From JBGPFS01 sp041483455 (lineage in GTDB: Bacteria; Chloroflexota; Limnocylindria; Limnocylindrales; CSP1-4), in the NCBI GenBank assembly GCA_041483455.1, contig JBGPFS010000050.1:1-13509 (forward strand): a stretch of DNA of 13,509 bases. The letters run 5' to 3'. The position numbers and the translations under genes were made by a program. The notes beneath the pieces are model-generated. The model was not told the DNA's origin, made no database searches, and saw only the letters and a program-made list of their open reading frames with translations. Shown here one piece after another: positions 1 to 5,557 of the stretch. The first letter of the stretch is position 1; the number at the start of each line of letters is the position of its first letter.

Positions 1-1095
1 ACGCCGACTCCCGGCCCCGCCCCGATCCCGGCCTCCGCGCTCCAGGCTCGCCTGAACGCCCTCCGCGTTGAGTACCACGTGCCGGGCGTGTCGGTCACGA
101 TCATCTGGCCGGATGGGCGGAGCTGGACCGGCGTGGACGGCTGGGCCGACGTCAAGGGACAGGTGCCGGTCGTCGAGGGCACGGCGTTCGCGGTCGGCAG
201 CGTCTCGAAGCCCTTCCTCGCCGCCCTTATCCTCCAGCTCACGGAGGAGGATCGGCTGTCGCTCGACGATCCGGTGGTCCGGTGGCTGCCGACGGCCCGC
301 CTGCCAGGCGCCGTGACGATCCGCGAGTTGCTCGACCACACGAGCGGCCTGTACGACTTCTTCTCGAACCCGACGATCGACGCGGCGATCCTCTCCGACA
401 AGCGGCGTGTTTGGACGCCGGCCCGAGCCCTGGGCTACATGCGGTCCCCGTACTGTGCAGCCGGCAAGTGCTGGCATTACTCGAACTCGAACTACGTGCT
501 CCTCGGCCAGGTCGTGGAGCAGGTCACGGGTGGCTCGTTCGTGACTGAGCTGCGGCGCCGGTTCTTCGATCCACTGCACCTGAGCCGGATCTTCGTCCAG
601 GGTGCCGAAGCTCGACGAGGAACGGTGGCGACCTCATACCAGGTCCTCGGCTCGGGTTCGGGCATCCGGACCGTGAGCCAATCCGACGGCACGCCGATCT
701 CGCCGTTCACATCCGTCGTGACGGCCGCGGGGAGCGCCGGCGCGATCGCGGCGAGCTCGCCCGACCTCGCCGTCTGGGCGCGCCACCTGTATGGCGAAGC
801 GGTCCTGCGACCGGACTCGCTCGGCGCGATGCTCGATGTCACGCACAGCCTCAGCGCCGGGTCGGTGATCCGGTACGGCCTGGGGGCGGAGGAGGTCTGG
901 CTGGGCGGTCGGCGGACCGTGGGCCACGACGGGCGCCTCATCGGTGCCGGGGCATCGATCCGCTACCTGCCGGACTCGGGGTTCAGCGTCGCCGTCGTGA
1001 CGAACCAGGACCGGGTGGGCCCGGACCTCTTCGGGACGGCCCTGCTGGCCATCGTCTTCCCGTCGCCGCCTCCGACTCCCGCCAGGGCCCGGTAG
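1..1095 (+). CDS. Serine beta-lactamase-fold hydrolase (class C/esterase/PBP-like), 5' end missing
   Basis: The frame is open from base 1, so the gene begins left of the window; 364 residues and a TAG stop are visible. The fold is recognised from the order of its motifs. An SVSK tetrad (SxxK; Ser codon 199-201, Lys 208-210) gives the nucleophile and general base. YSN (478-486) matches the class C YxN motif. HDG (925-933) takes the place of the KTG triad, as in many esterases and D-aminopeptidases of this superfamily. Typical family stretches such as 'LLDHTSGL' are also present. The visible N-terminus is Pro/Ala-rich and probably follows an export signal outside the window. Two cysteines lie six codons apart just before the YSN motif and could form a disulfide outside the cytoplasm. 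The substrate cannot be told; a true beta-lactamase, DD-peptidase, esterase or amidase are all possible. An internal GTG at 79 is unlikely to be the start because family-like sequence continues upstream of it. Confidence 0.9.
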   Translation, partial: TPTPGPAPIPASALQARLNALRVEYHVPGVSVTIIWPDGRSWTGVDGWADVKGQVPVVEGTAFAVGSVSKPFLAALILQLTEEDRLSLDDPVVRWLPTARLPGAVTIRELLDHTSGLYDFFSNPTIDAAILSDKRRVWTPARALGYMRSPYCAAGKCWHYSNSNYVLLGQVVEQVTGGSFVTELRRRFFDPLHLSRIFVQGAEARRGTVATSYQVLGSGSGIRTVSQSDGTPISPFTSVVTAAGSAGAIAASSPDLAVWARHLYGEAVLRPDSLGAMLDVTHSLSAGSVIRYGLGAEEVWLGGRRTVGHDGRLIGAGASIRYLPDSGFSVAVVTNQDRVGPDLFGTALLAIVFPSPPPTPARAR

Positions 1096-1133
1096 CGGCC
1101 GACCCGCTCGGAGGCGATCCGGCGATCGTGGCA

Positions 1134-1146
1134 CTCGGGACCCGAG
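1134..1146. terminator. Inverted repeat downstream of the hydrolase, possible terminator
   Basis: CTCGGG-A-CCCGAG is a perfect inverted repeat 39 bases after the hydrolase stop. As RNA it would fold as a 5-bp stem with a 3-base loop. No T-run follows, so a terminator role is only a guess; a protein-binding site is equally possible. Confidence 0.3.
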
Positions 1147-1291
1147 CTTCGATGTGAGGCGCGGTCGCCCGCCCGGGAGGACAATCCGCGGTGAACCTCG
1201 AAGTCCTCGGGCGCCCAGGGGCGGTCCCTTCCCCGTGTGCCACATCGATCGACGGCTTCGTTCAGGTGCCCGCCACACCGGAGGATCGACC

Positions 1292-2335
1292 TTGAGCCAC
1301 CTGCCCGCACCCGGACGCTATGACGCGATGGCTTATCGCTCCTGCGGGCGGAGCGGCCTGCGCCTGCCGCTGCTCTCCCTGGGGTTGTGGCACAACTTCG
1401 GCGATCCCACCCCGTTGACCACGCAGCGCGAGATCGTCTGGACCGCCTTCGATCTCGGCATCACGCACTTCGACCTCGCGAACAACTACGGCCCGCCGTA
1501 CGGCAGCGCCGAGCTCAACTTCGGGCGCATCCTGCGCGAGGACCTGGCGGCGCACCGCGACGAGCTGATCGTCTCCAGCAAGGCCGGCTGGGACATGTGG
1601 CCGGGGCCCTACGGCCAGGGCGGGGGTTCCCGCAAGCACGTGCTGGCGAGCCTCGACCAGAGCCTGCGCCGCGTCGGGGTCGAGTACTTCGACATCTTCT
1701 ACTCGCATCGCTTCGACCTCGATGCGCCGCTCGAGGAGACGATGGGGGCGCTCGCCAGCGCGGTCCGGCAGGGCAAAGCCGTCTATGTCGGCATCTCGTC
1801 CTATTCGGCCCGGAAGACCCGCGAGGCCGCCGCGATCCTGCGCGCCGAGGGCGTCCCGCTGCTCATCCACCAGCCGTCGTACAACCTCCTGAACCGATGG
1901 GTCGAACCGGAGCTCCTCGATGTGCTCGAGGAGGTCGGGGCCGGGATGATCGCGTTCACGGCGCTCGCCCAGGGGCTGCTCACCGACAAGTATCTCGGCG
2001 GCATCCCCGCCGACGCACGGGTCAACCGCCCCGGTGGCGAGTCGTTCCAACGGGAGATGTTGAACGACGAGAACCTCGCGCGGGTGCGGGCCCTCAACGA
2101 GATCGCGCTTCGGCGCGGCCAGAGCCTCGCGCAGATGGCCTACGCGTGGGTGCTGCGCGACCCGCGGGTCACGACCACGCTCATCGGCGCCAGCTCGCCG
2201 GCGCAGGTCAGGGAGAACGTCGCGGCGCTCGCCAACCTGGCGTTCTCGGCGGAGGAGCTGGCCGAGATCGACCGCTATGCCGTCGACAGCGGCGTCAACC
2301 TGTGGGAGAAGCCGAGCACGGATCAGCGCGCGTGA
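1292..2335 (+). CDS. yghZ: Aldo/keto reductase, YghZ (L-glyceraldehyde 3-phosphate reductase) type
   Basis: This is an NADPH-dependent aldo/keto reductase, 347 residues with the proposed start, matching E. coli YghZ (346) in length and along most of its sequence. Shared stretches include 'YRSCGRSGLRLP', 'SLGLWHNFGD', 'FDLANNYGPP' and 'LIHQPSYNLLNRWV'. The catalytic tetrad is visible as Asp61, Tyr66, Lys97 and His139. YghZ reduces toxic or unphosphorylatable aldehydes such as L-glyceraldehyde 3-phosphate and methylglyoxal; related clades include voltage-gated potassium channel beta subunits. The chosen start is TTG at 1292, because GGAGG lies 7 bases upstream (1280-1284) and the resulting N-terminus ('LPAPGRYDAMAYR') parallels YghZ. 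An ATG at 1328 would remove residues YghZ has, and the frame upstream of 1292 has no family resemblance. It acts in the cytoplasm, and its neighbours give no pathway link. Confidence 0.93.
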   Translation: MSHLPAPGRYDAMAYRSCGRSGLRLPLLSLGLWHNFGDPTPLTTQREIVWTAFDLGITHFDLANNYGPPYGSAELNFGRILREDLAAHRDELIVSSKAGWDMWPGPYGQGGGSRKHVLASLDQSLRRVGVEYFDIFYSHRFDLDAPLEETMGALASAVRQGKAVYVGISSYSARKTREAAAILRAEGVPLLIHQPSYNLLNRWVEPELLDVLEEVGAGMIAFTALAQGLLTDKYLGGIPADARVNRPGGESFQREMLNDENLARVRALNEIALRRGQSLAQMAYAWVLRDPRVTTTLIGASSPAQVRENVAALANLAFSAEELAEIDRYAVDSGVNLWEKPSTDQRA

Positions 2336-2386
2336 GCTCGGTCTCCAGTCCGCCGGGCGCAGGTCGGAGGGACGCTCGCGGGCTCG

Positions 2387-2401
2387 ATCTCGAGGCGAGA
2401 T
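2387..2401. terminator. Short hairpin between the aldo/keto reductase and TauE genes
   Basis: ATCTCG-AGG-CGAGAT can form a 6-bp stem with a 3-base loop, about 50 bases after the reductase stop and 24 bases before the TauE/SafE start. There is no T-tract. It could be a weak terminator or a processing site between the two genes. Confidence 0.3.
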
Positions 2402-2425
2402 GCTGCCGATAGCCGGAGTCCGACC

Positions 2426-3190
2426 GTGAGCCCGCTTGAGGCCGTGGCCATCCTCGGTGCGGGGATCGTGGCCGGGACGATGAACGCGATCGTCGGCGCC
2501 GGCTCGCTCATCACCTTCCCGACGCTCCTGCTGTTCGGCTATCCACCGCTCGTCGCGAACGTGTCGAACACGGTCGGACTCGTGCCGGGTGCGCTGAGCG
2601 GCGCGATCGGCTACCGACGTGAGCTGGTCGGCCAGCGGAGGCGAGCCTTCCCGCTCGTCATCGCCTCCCTGCTCGGCGGGCTGACCGGTGGAGTCGTGCT
2701 TCTCGTCCTGCCCGCGAGCGCCTTCGAGCGGATCGTGCCGGTCCTGATCCTCTTCGCCTGCGTTCTCGTGGCCCTCCAGCCGCGGCTGTCACGCGCCATC
2801 ATCGCCCGCCGGACCGTCGCCGGCCGCGGCCACGGCGAGGGCGGGCCGGTGCTCTTCGCCGGGGTCTACCTGACCGGGATCTACGGTGGTTACTTCGGGG
2901 CCGCGCAGGGCGTCATCCTGATCGCCCTGCTCGCGATCCTCGTCGCCGACGAGCTCCAGCGACTCAACGGCCTCAAGATCGTGCTCGCCTCGGTCGTCAA
3001 CGGCGTCGCTGCGATCCTGTTCATCCTCGTCACCCCGATCGCCTGGCCGCCCGCCATCCTCATCGCGATCGGCTCGATCATCGGCGGCCAGCTCGGGGCG
3101 CACGTCGGTCGGCGGCTCTCGCCGTTCGCGCTCAGGACGCTGATCATCGTCGTCGGCACGGTGGTCGCGGGGAAGCTGCTCGTCGGCTGA
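2426..3190 (+). CDS. TauE/SafE family membrane carrier (sulfite/organic anion exporter-like)
   Basis: A 254-residue, almost wholly hydrophobic protein with about seven to eight membrane spans. The N-terminal stretch 'GIVAGTMNAIVGAGSLITFP' is the characteristic first TauE/SafE repeat, and 'YGGYFGAAQGVIL' around residues 152-164 is the matching glycine-rich half of the second repeat. Length is typical of the family. Members move sulfite, sulfoacetate, taurine-derived or other small anions across the inner membrane, but the substrate cannot be read from this sequence. The start is GTG at 2426, with GGAG 7 bases upstream (2415-2418). The gene follows the aldo/keto reductase by 90 bases with a small hairpin between, so the two may or may not share a transcript. 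It runs toward the ABM-like gene on the other strand. Confidence 0.88.
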   Translation: MSPLEAVAILGAGIVAGTMNAIVGAGSLITFPTLLLFGYPPLVANVSNTVGLVPGALSGAIGYRRELVGQRRRAFPLVIASLLGGLTGGVVLLVLPASAFERIVPVLILFACVLVALQPRLSRAIIARRTVAGRGHGEGGPVLFAGVYLTGIYGGYFGAAQGVILIALLAILVADELQRLNGLKIVLASVVNGVAAILFILVTPIAWPPAILIAIGSIIGGQLGAHVGRRLSPFALRTLIIVVGTVVAGKLLVG

Positions 3191-3264
3191 GGGGCTGGAC
3201 GACGCTGAGCCGGGTCGGCGCACGGTCAGGGCATCCGTCCGGACTGGGGTCGGTCTTGACCGGG

Positions 3265-3301
3265 TGAGCGGCCGCGGAAGCGCCCGCGCCGCGACCGCTC
3301 A
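3265..3301. terminator. Bidirectional hairpin between convergent genes
   Basis: TGAGCGG (3265-3271) pairs with CCGCTCA (3295-3301). After one C/A mismatch, CGCGG (3273-3277) pairs with CCGCG (3289-3293), leaving an 11-base loop. This strong 7+5 bp stem sits between the end of the TauE/SafE gene (3190) and the end of the convergent ABM-like gene (3313), where a two-way terminator is expected. Neither side has a T-run. Confidence 0.5.
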
Positions 3302-3312
3302 GCCGGCCGGTC

Positions 3313-3597
3313 TCAGTACCGCTTGGCCTCGGACTCGCCGACGATCCAGACCTGCGGCGGCCCTTCGACACCGCCCTGCTCCATCGCTCCGGGGAGCGAC
3401 GGGTCCTGGGAGAACGCCCGGGCGCCCTCGAGCGTTGCGAACTCATTCACGATCACGACCGAGTTCGGATCGGCCACGGCGCGATTGATCGAGTGGCCCG
3501 TCGCTCCGTGCCGTCGACGGATCTCCTCGTGCTCCGTGAACACCGGGTACCAGCGGTCGTAGTCGGCCACGTGGTGCTGGACGATCACCTTGGTCAT
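3313..3597 (-). CDS. Small ABM-like (antibiotic biosynthesis monooxygenase fold) protein
   Basis: A 94-residue protein resembling the dimeric alpha/beta-barrel ABM/DUF1330-like group. It opens with a beta strand ('KVIVQHHVADYDRW'), then an amphipathic helix with 'EHEEIRRRHGATGH', a second strand pair ('SVVIVNEFATLEGARAF') and a C-terminal strand. Such proteins are heme- or cofactor-free monooxygenases acting on quinols or polyketides, or have no enzymatic activity; the substrate cannot be identified here. The ATG at 3597 is preceded by AAAGGA about 13 bases upstream, a long spacing. The upstream region holds a very strong promoter (3685-3658, minus strand) overlapped by inverted repeats, and the divergent neighbour is a MarR repressor. 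That arrangement suggests inducible expression repressed by the neighbour, as with MarR-controlled quinone or electrophile detoxification genes. Confidence 0.75.
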   Translation of the reverse strand: MTKVIVQHHVADYDRWYPVFTEHEEIRRRHGATGHSINRAVADPNSVVIVNEFATLEGARAFSQDPSLPGAMEQGGVEGPPQVWIVGESEAKRY

Positions 3598-3645
3598 TGC
3601 AGGACGCCGATCCTTTCACCTTGGACCGAGCCTTCGTGGCCGGTC

Positions 3646-3679
3646 GTTAGGCGCCTAACTATATGGTTAGCTGCCATAT
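3646..3679. promoter_or_regulatory. Probable MarR operator: overlapping inverted repeats in the divergent promoter
   Basis: GTTAGGCGCCTAAC (3646-3659) is a perfect 14-bp palindrome lying over the -10 box and start point of the minus-strand promoter. CTAAC-N6-GTTAG (3655-3670) shares its right half, and ATATGG-N7-CCATAT (3661-3679) fills the -35/-10 spacer. There are thus three GTTAG/CTAAC half-sites within 25 bases. A repressor bound here would block the ABM-like promoter directly. The adjacent MarR gene is the obvious candidate binder (inference). Confidence 0.6.
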
Positions 3680-3685
3680 TGTCAA
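3658..3685 (-). promoter_or_regulatory. Strong sigma-70-type promoter for the ABM-like gene
   Basis: Read on the minus strand, a perfect TTGACA -35 box (3685-3680) is followed by a 16-base spacer and TATAGT (3663-3658), one base off the TATAAT consensus. The predicted transcript start is near 3651, giving a leader of about 50 bases. It is the best promoter match in this GC-rich window. Confidence 0.7.
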
Positions 3686-3703
3686 TACCCGTATCATGGA
3701 TCG

Positions 3704-4195
3704 ATGCCGAAGATCCAGATGCCGGCCGATTTCTACGACCAGACGCCGGACGCGAACCTCCTTGCGACCGAGGCCGTGATGAACACCATCCGCACGGCCG
3801 ACATGGTCTTCGATCTGATCGGACGACTCCTCCGTCCGCTCAACGTCAGCGCCGCGGGCGGTCTCATGCTCGGGATCCTGCGCGATCACGGGCCGATGTC
3901 TCCTTCGGAGCTCGGTGAACGGCTCATCGTCACCCGCGCCACGGTGACTGGCCTCCTCGACTCGCTCGAGCAGCGCGGGTTCGTCCGCCGTTCTCCGAAT
4001 CCGGTCGACCGCCGGAGCCTGGTCGTCCAGATCACGCAACCAGGGCTCGCCGTTCTCCAGGAGCTCAGAACGCTCGTCCATCGCAACGAGAAGGCCTGGC
4101 TGAGCGCCCTCTCAGAGGCCGATCTCCGCGGGTACATCGCGCACCTGCACCGGATCCAGGACAGCCTCGCCTCGGCATCCGAAGGCACCGGGTGA
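3704..4195 (+). CDS. MarR-family transcriptional regulator
   Basis: A 163-residue MarR/SlyA-type winged-helix repressor. The order fits the family: an N-terminal dimerisation helix ('ATEAVMNTIRTADMVFDLIGR'), the winged HTH ('MSPSELGERLIVTRATVTGLLDSLEQRGFVRR', residues about 66-97), the wing with the family-typical 'DRRSLVVQIT' at about 103-112, and C-terminal helices that complete the dimer interface. Such proteins usually bind palindromes as dimers and are released by phenolic ligands or by oxidation; this one has no obvious cysteine sensor. The ATG at 3704 has no clear Shine-Dalgarno. A TATCAT at 3692-3697 could be a -10 box placing the transcript start at or next to the ATG, so the mRNA may be leaderless. 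It is divergent from the ABM-like gene and probably represses both that gene and itself. Confidence 0.92.
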   Translation: MPKIQMPADFYDQTPDANLLATEAVMNTIRTADMVFDLIGRLLRPLNVSAAGGLMLGILRDHGPMSPSELGERLIVTRATVTGLLDSLEQRGFVRRSPNPVDRRSLVVQITQPGLAVLQELRTLVHRNEKAWLSALSEADLRGYIAHLHRIQDSLASASEGTG

Positions 4196-4240
4196 CAGCG
4201 GCGCGGAGTCTCGGCACTCTGTTCCTGGGGTAGCGCTGCC

Positions 4241-4261
4241 CCCGGATCGCGGCAGTCCGGG
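4241..4261. terminator. Hairpin downstream of the MarR gene
   Basis: CCCGGA (4241-4246) and TCCGGG (4256-4261) form a 6-bp GC-rich stem with a 9-base loop, 45 bases after the MarR stop. An alternative stem, GGGG (4227-4230) with CCCC (4239-4242), partly overlaps it. No T-run follows, so the terminator call is tentative. Confidence 0.35.
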
Positions 4262-4278
4262 AACCTCCACCGCCCACC

Positions 4279-4320
4279 TGACAAAGGTCCTTGACACCCG
4301 GCGGTGTGACAAGATACCTT
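4279..4320 (+). promoter_or_regulatory. Promoter and possible autoregulatory operator of the XRE gene
   Basis: A perfect TTGACA (4291-4296) is followed 17-18 bases later by ATACCT/TACCTT (4314-4320), a fair -10 box. The predicted start falls at or very near the ATG at 4327, suggesting a leaderless message. TGACA recurs three times (from 4279, 4292 and 4308), and ACACC-CGGC-GGTGT (4294-4307) is an inverted repeat overlapping the -35 box and spacer, a plausible binding site for the encoded repressor. Confidence 0.55.
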
Positions 4321-4326
4321 TACAGT

Positions 4327-4527
4327 ATGACCAACGGAGTGCGCCGGCTACGTGAGTCCCGCGGCCTGAGCCAGGGCCAGCTCGCCCAGGAGCTGCGCGT
4401 CTCGCGCCAGACGATCAACGCGATCGAGACCGGCCGCTATCTGCCTTCGCTGCCGCTGGCCTTCGTCATCGGTCGATTCTTCGGCCGACCCATCGAGGAG
4501 ATCTTCCATGACGACGGGCATGTCTAG
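4327..4527 (+). CDS. Short XRE/Cro-type HTH regulator (YozG-like)
   Basis: A 66-residue single-domain helix-turn-helix protein. 'RLRESRGLSQGQLAQELRVS' followed by 'RQTINAIETGRYLPSLPLA' is the classical XRE recognition unit, and the C-terminal 'FFGRPIEEIFHDD' is the standard ending of the small YozG-like group. Members are often paired with a small membrane protein, as here: the next gene starts 20 bases before this one stops and has its ribosome-binding site inside this coding sequence. The start is ATG 4327. An in-frame ATG-like extension to 4291 would overlap the promoter and add no family sequence. No conventional Shine-Dalgarno precedes 4327, in keeping with a leaderless transcript. Autorepression through the upstream repeats is likely but inferred. 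Confidence 0.9.
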   Translation: MTNGVRRLRESRGLSQGQLAQELRVSRQTINAIETGRYLPSLPLAFVIGRFFGRPIEEIFHDDGHV

Positions 4528-4897
4528 GTGGGTCGTGCCGGCGGTCGGCTTCGTTCTCGGCCTGCTCATCGCCGCGGCAGAGCTGGGCCGCCAGGCGAGC
4601 CTCGCGCAAGCAGCCGTGGCATTCGTGATCGTGGCCGGCTACGCCATCGCGCTGCGCGCGCTCCAGTCGCGATCGGACATGGCGAGCCTCCTATCGGGCC
4701 TGCCCCGAGACGAGCGCTGGGAGTCGATCAACCTGCGGGCACTTTCGCTCGCCGCCCAGCTCATGGCGGTCGTCCTCGTGGGCGCCTTCCTCGCGACTCA
4801 GTTCGGCGGTGCCGACTCGACGCCGTTCGCCTGGCTTGGCGCCGTGTTCGCCGTGGCGTACCTCGGCGGGCTCCTCTGGTACCGGAGCCGTTCATGA
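4508..4897 (+). CDS. Four-helix membrane protein paired with the XRE regulator
   Basis: A 129-residue protein with four predicted membrane helices: about residues 8-26, 34-52, 80-98 and 106-124. The cytoplasmic or connecting loop between helices 2 and 3 carries 'SGLPRDERWESINLRAL', which resembles the 'DER...I..KA' loop of DUF2178-like membrane proteins that accompany small XRE regulators. Family assignment is tentative. The start is ATG 4508, with GAGGAG 7 bases upstream (4495-4500); a second in-frame ATG at 4520 is also possible. The 20-base overlap with the XRE gene implies translational coupling. Such pairs are thought to act as simple membrane-linked regulatory modules, but no signal is known or visible here. 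Confidence 0.8.
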   Translation: MTTGMSRWVVPAVGFVLGLLIAAAELGRQASLAQAAVAFVIVAGYAIALRALQSRSDMASLLSGLPRDERWESINLRALSLAAQLMAVVLVGAFLATQFGGADSTPFAWLGAVFAVAYLGGLLWYRSRS

Positions 4898-5063
4898 CCG
4901 GCTCGAGGCCCGCCCGGGATGGGACGGCACCCGCACCGTCGGATCGGACTTGACGGAGAGCGTCGAGCGAGCCCCGCTCTAGACCTTCCGGTCGAGCCTG
5001 GAACCTCGAGTCTGGCGACCGTCAGGTGTCGCGAGCCCTGCGCAAGGCCCGGAGCTTCGACGC

Positions 5064-5098
5064 GCGTTGCCATGGACCCCATCGGGCGTTGCCCTGGA
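5064..5098. repeat. Direct repeat, 22-base period, upstream of the respiratory gene run
   Basis: GCGTTGCC-N-TGGA occurs at 5064-5076 and again at 5086-5098, identical except for the one middle base. The 22-base spacing is about two turns of DNA, so two protein subunits would bind the same face, as expected for an activator or two-site regulator. Confidence 0.5.
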
Positions 5099-5102
5099 TA
5101 GA

Positions 5103-5136
5103 CACGACCGTCGGTGAAGGTCGTGGCATGCATGCC
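5103..5136. promoter_or_regulatory. Hairpin joined to a perfect palindrome
   Basis: CACGACC (5103-5109) pairs with GGTCGTG (5119-5125) around a 9-base loop, directly abutting GGCATGCATGCC (5125-5136), a perfect 12-bp palindrome. Both lie just after the direct repeats and 80-110 bases before the first gene of the cytochrome run. They could be operators or leader structure; nothing in the sequence decides between these. Confidence 0.4.
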
Positions 5137-5215
5137 GTTTCCCCGGCCGGCACGGAGACCCCATTGTCCAGACGGACGGATGTGTCCAGGCCGACAGCGG
5201 GGGAGGGAAACCAAC

Positions 5216-5542
5216 ATGCAAGTCGCGAACGTTGCCGAGAACTTCATGGTCAGCCTCCCGTTCATCGCCCTGGCCGAGGCGGCGGTCGCCGTCGTCATCT
5301 GGCTCCTGGCCGGTGGCAAGGGCGGTCGGTGGGCCGGGGTCGCGGCCTGGATCGGGCTCACCTCACTCATGCTCTGGTGCGGTTCGTTGATCGCGTTCGT
5401 CGTCCTGCACGGACTGCTCTTCTTCGTCGGCCCGGGAGCGGCCATGGCGGGCGTCGTCGTCACCACGATCCTGATGCTGGCGATGCCCTTCGGTTGTGCG
5501 TACCTCATCCGTCATCGCGCCCCCAAGGAAGGTCAGAGCTGA
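5216..5542 (+). CDS. Small hydrophobic membrane protein, first gene of the cytochrome run
   Basis: A 108-residue protein that I do not recognise. It has three to four membrane helices: about residues 13-33, 40-69 (long enough for one kinked or two short helices) and 74-98, with a short positively charged C-terminal tail ('RHRAPKEGQS'). It has no haem-binding, iron-sulfur or enzymatic motif. The start is ATG 5216, chosen for the strong GGGGGAGGG Shine-Dalgarno 8 bases upstream; an in-frame ATG at 5114 would take in the palindromic region and adds no plausible protein sequence. It ends 15 bases before the LuxR-type gene and probably shares its transcript. It may be an accessory or assembly subunit of the downstream redox complex, or a membrane partner of the regulator. 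Both are guesses from position. Confidence 0.75.
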   Translation: MQVANVAENFMVSLPFIALAEAAVAVVIWLLAGGKGGRWAGVAAWIGLTSLMLWCGSLIAFVVLHGLLFFVGPGAAMAGVVVTTILMLAMPFGCAYLIRHRAPKEGQS

Positions 5543-5557
5543 CCTGACGGAGCAGGG

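Larger units (their letters stand above)
4898..5215. other. 318-base non-coding stretch ahead of the cytochrome gene run
   Basis: No convincing gene lies here. The first part has weak hairpins that could end the preceding transcript: GACGG/CCGTC (4923-4940) and AGAGCG/CGCTCT (4957-4980). The second part holds structured repeats, listed separately, and two copies of TGTCCAG (5165-5171, 5183-5189). It ends in a strong Shine-Dalgarno (GGGGGAGGG) for the gene at 5216. No good -35/-10 pair was found, so the promoter of the downstream run probably depends on an alternative sigma factor or an activator. Confidence 0.6.
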
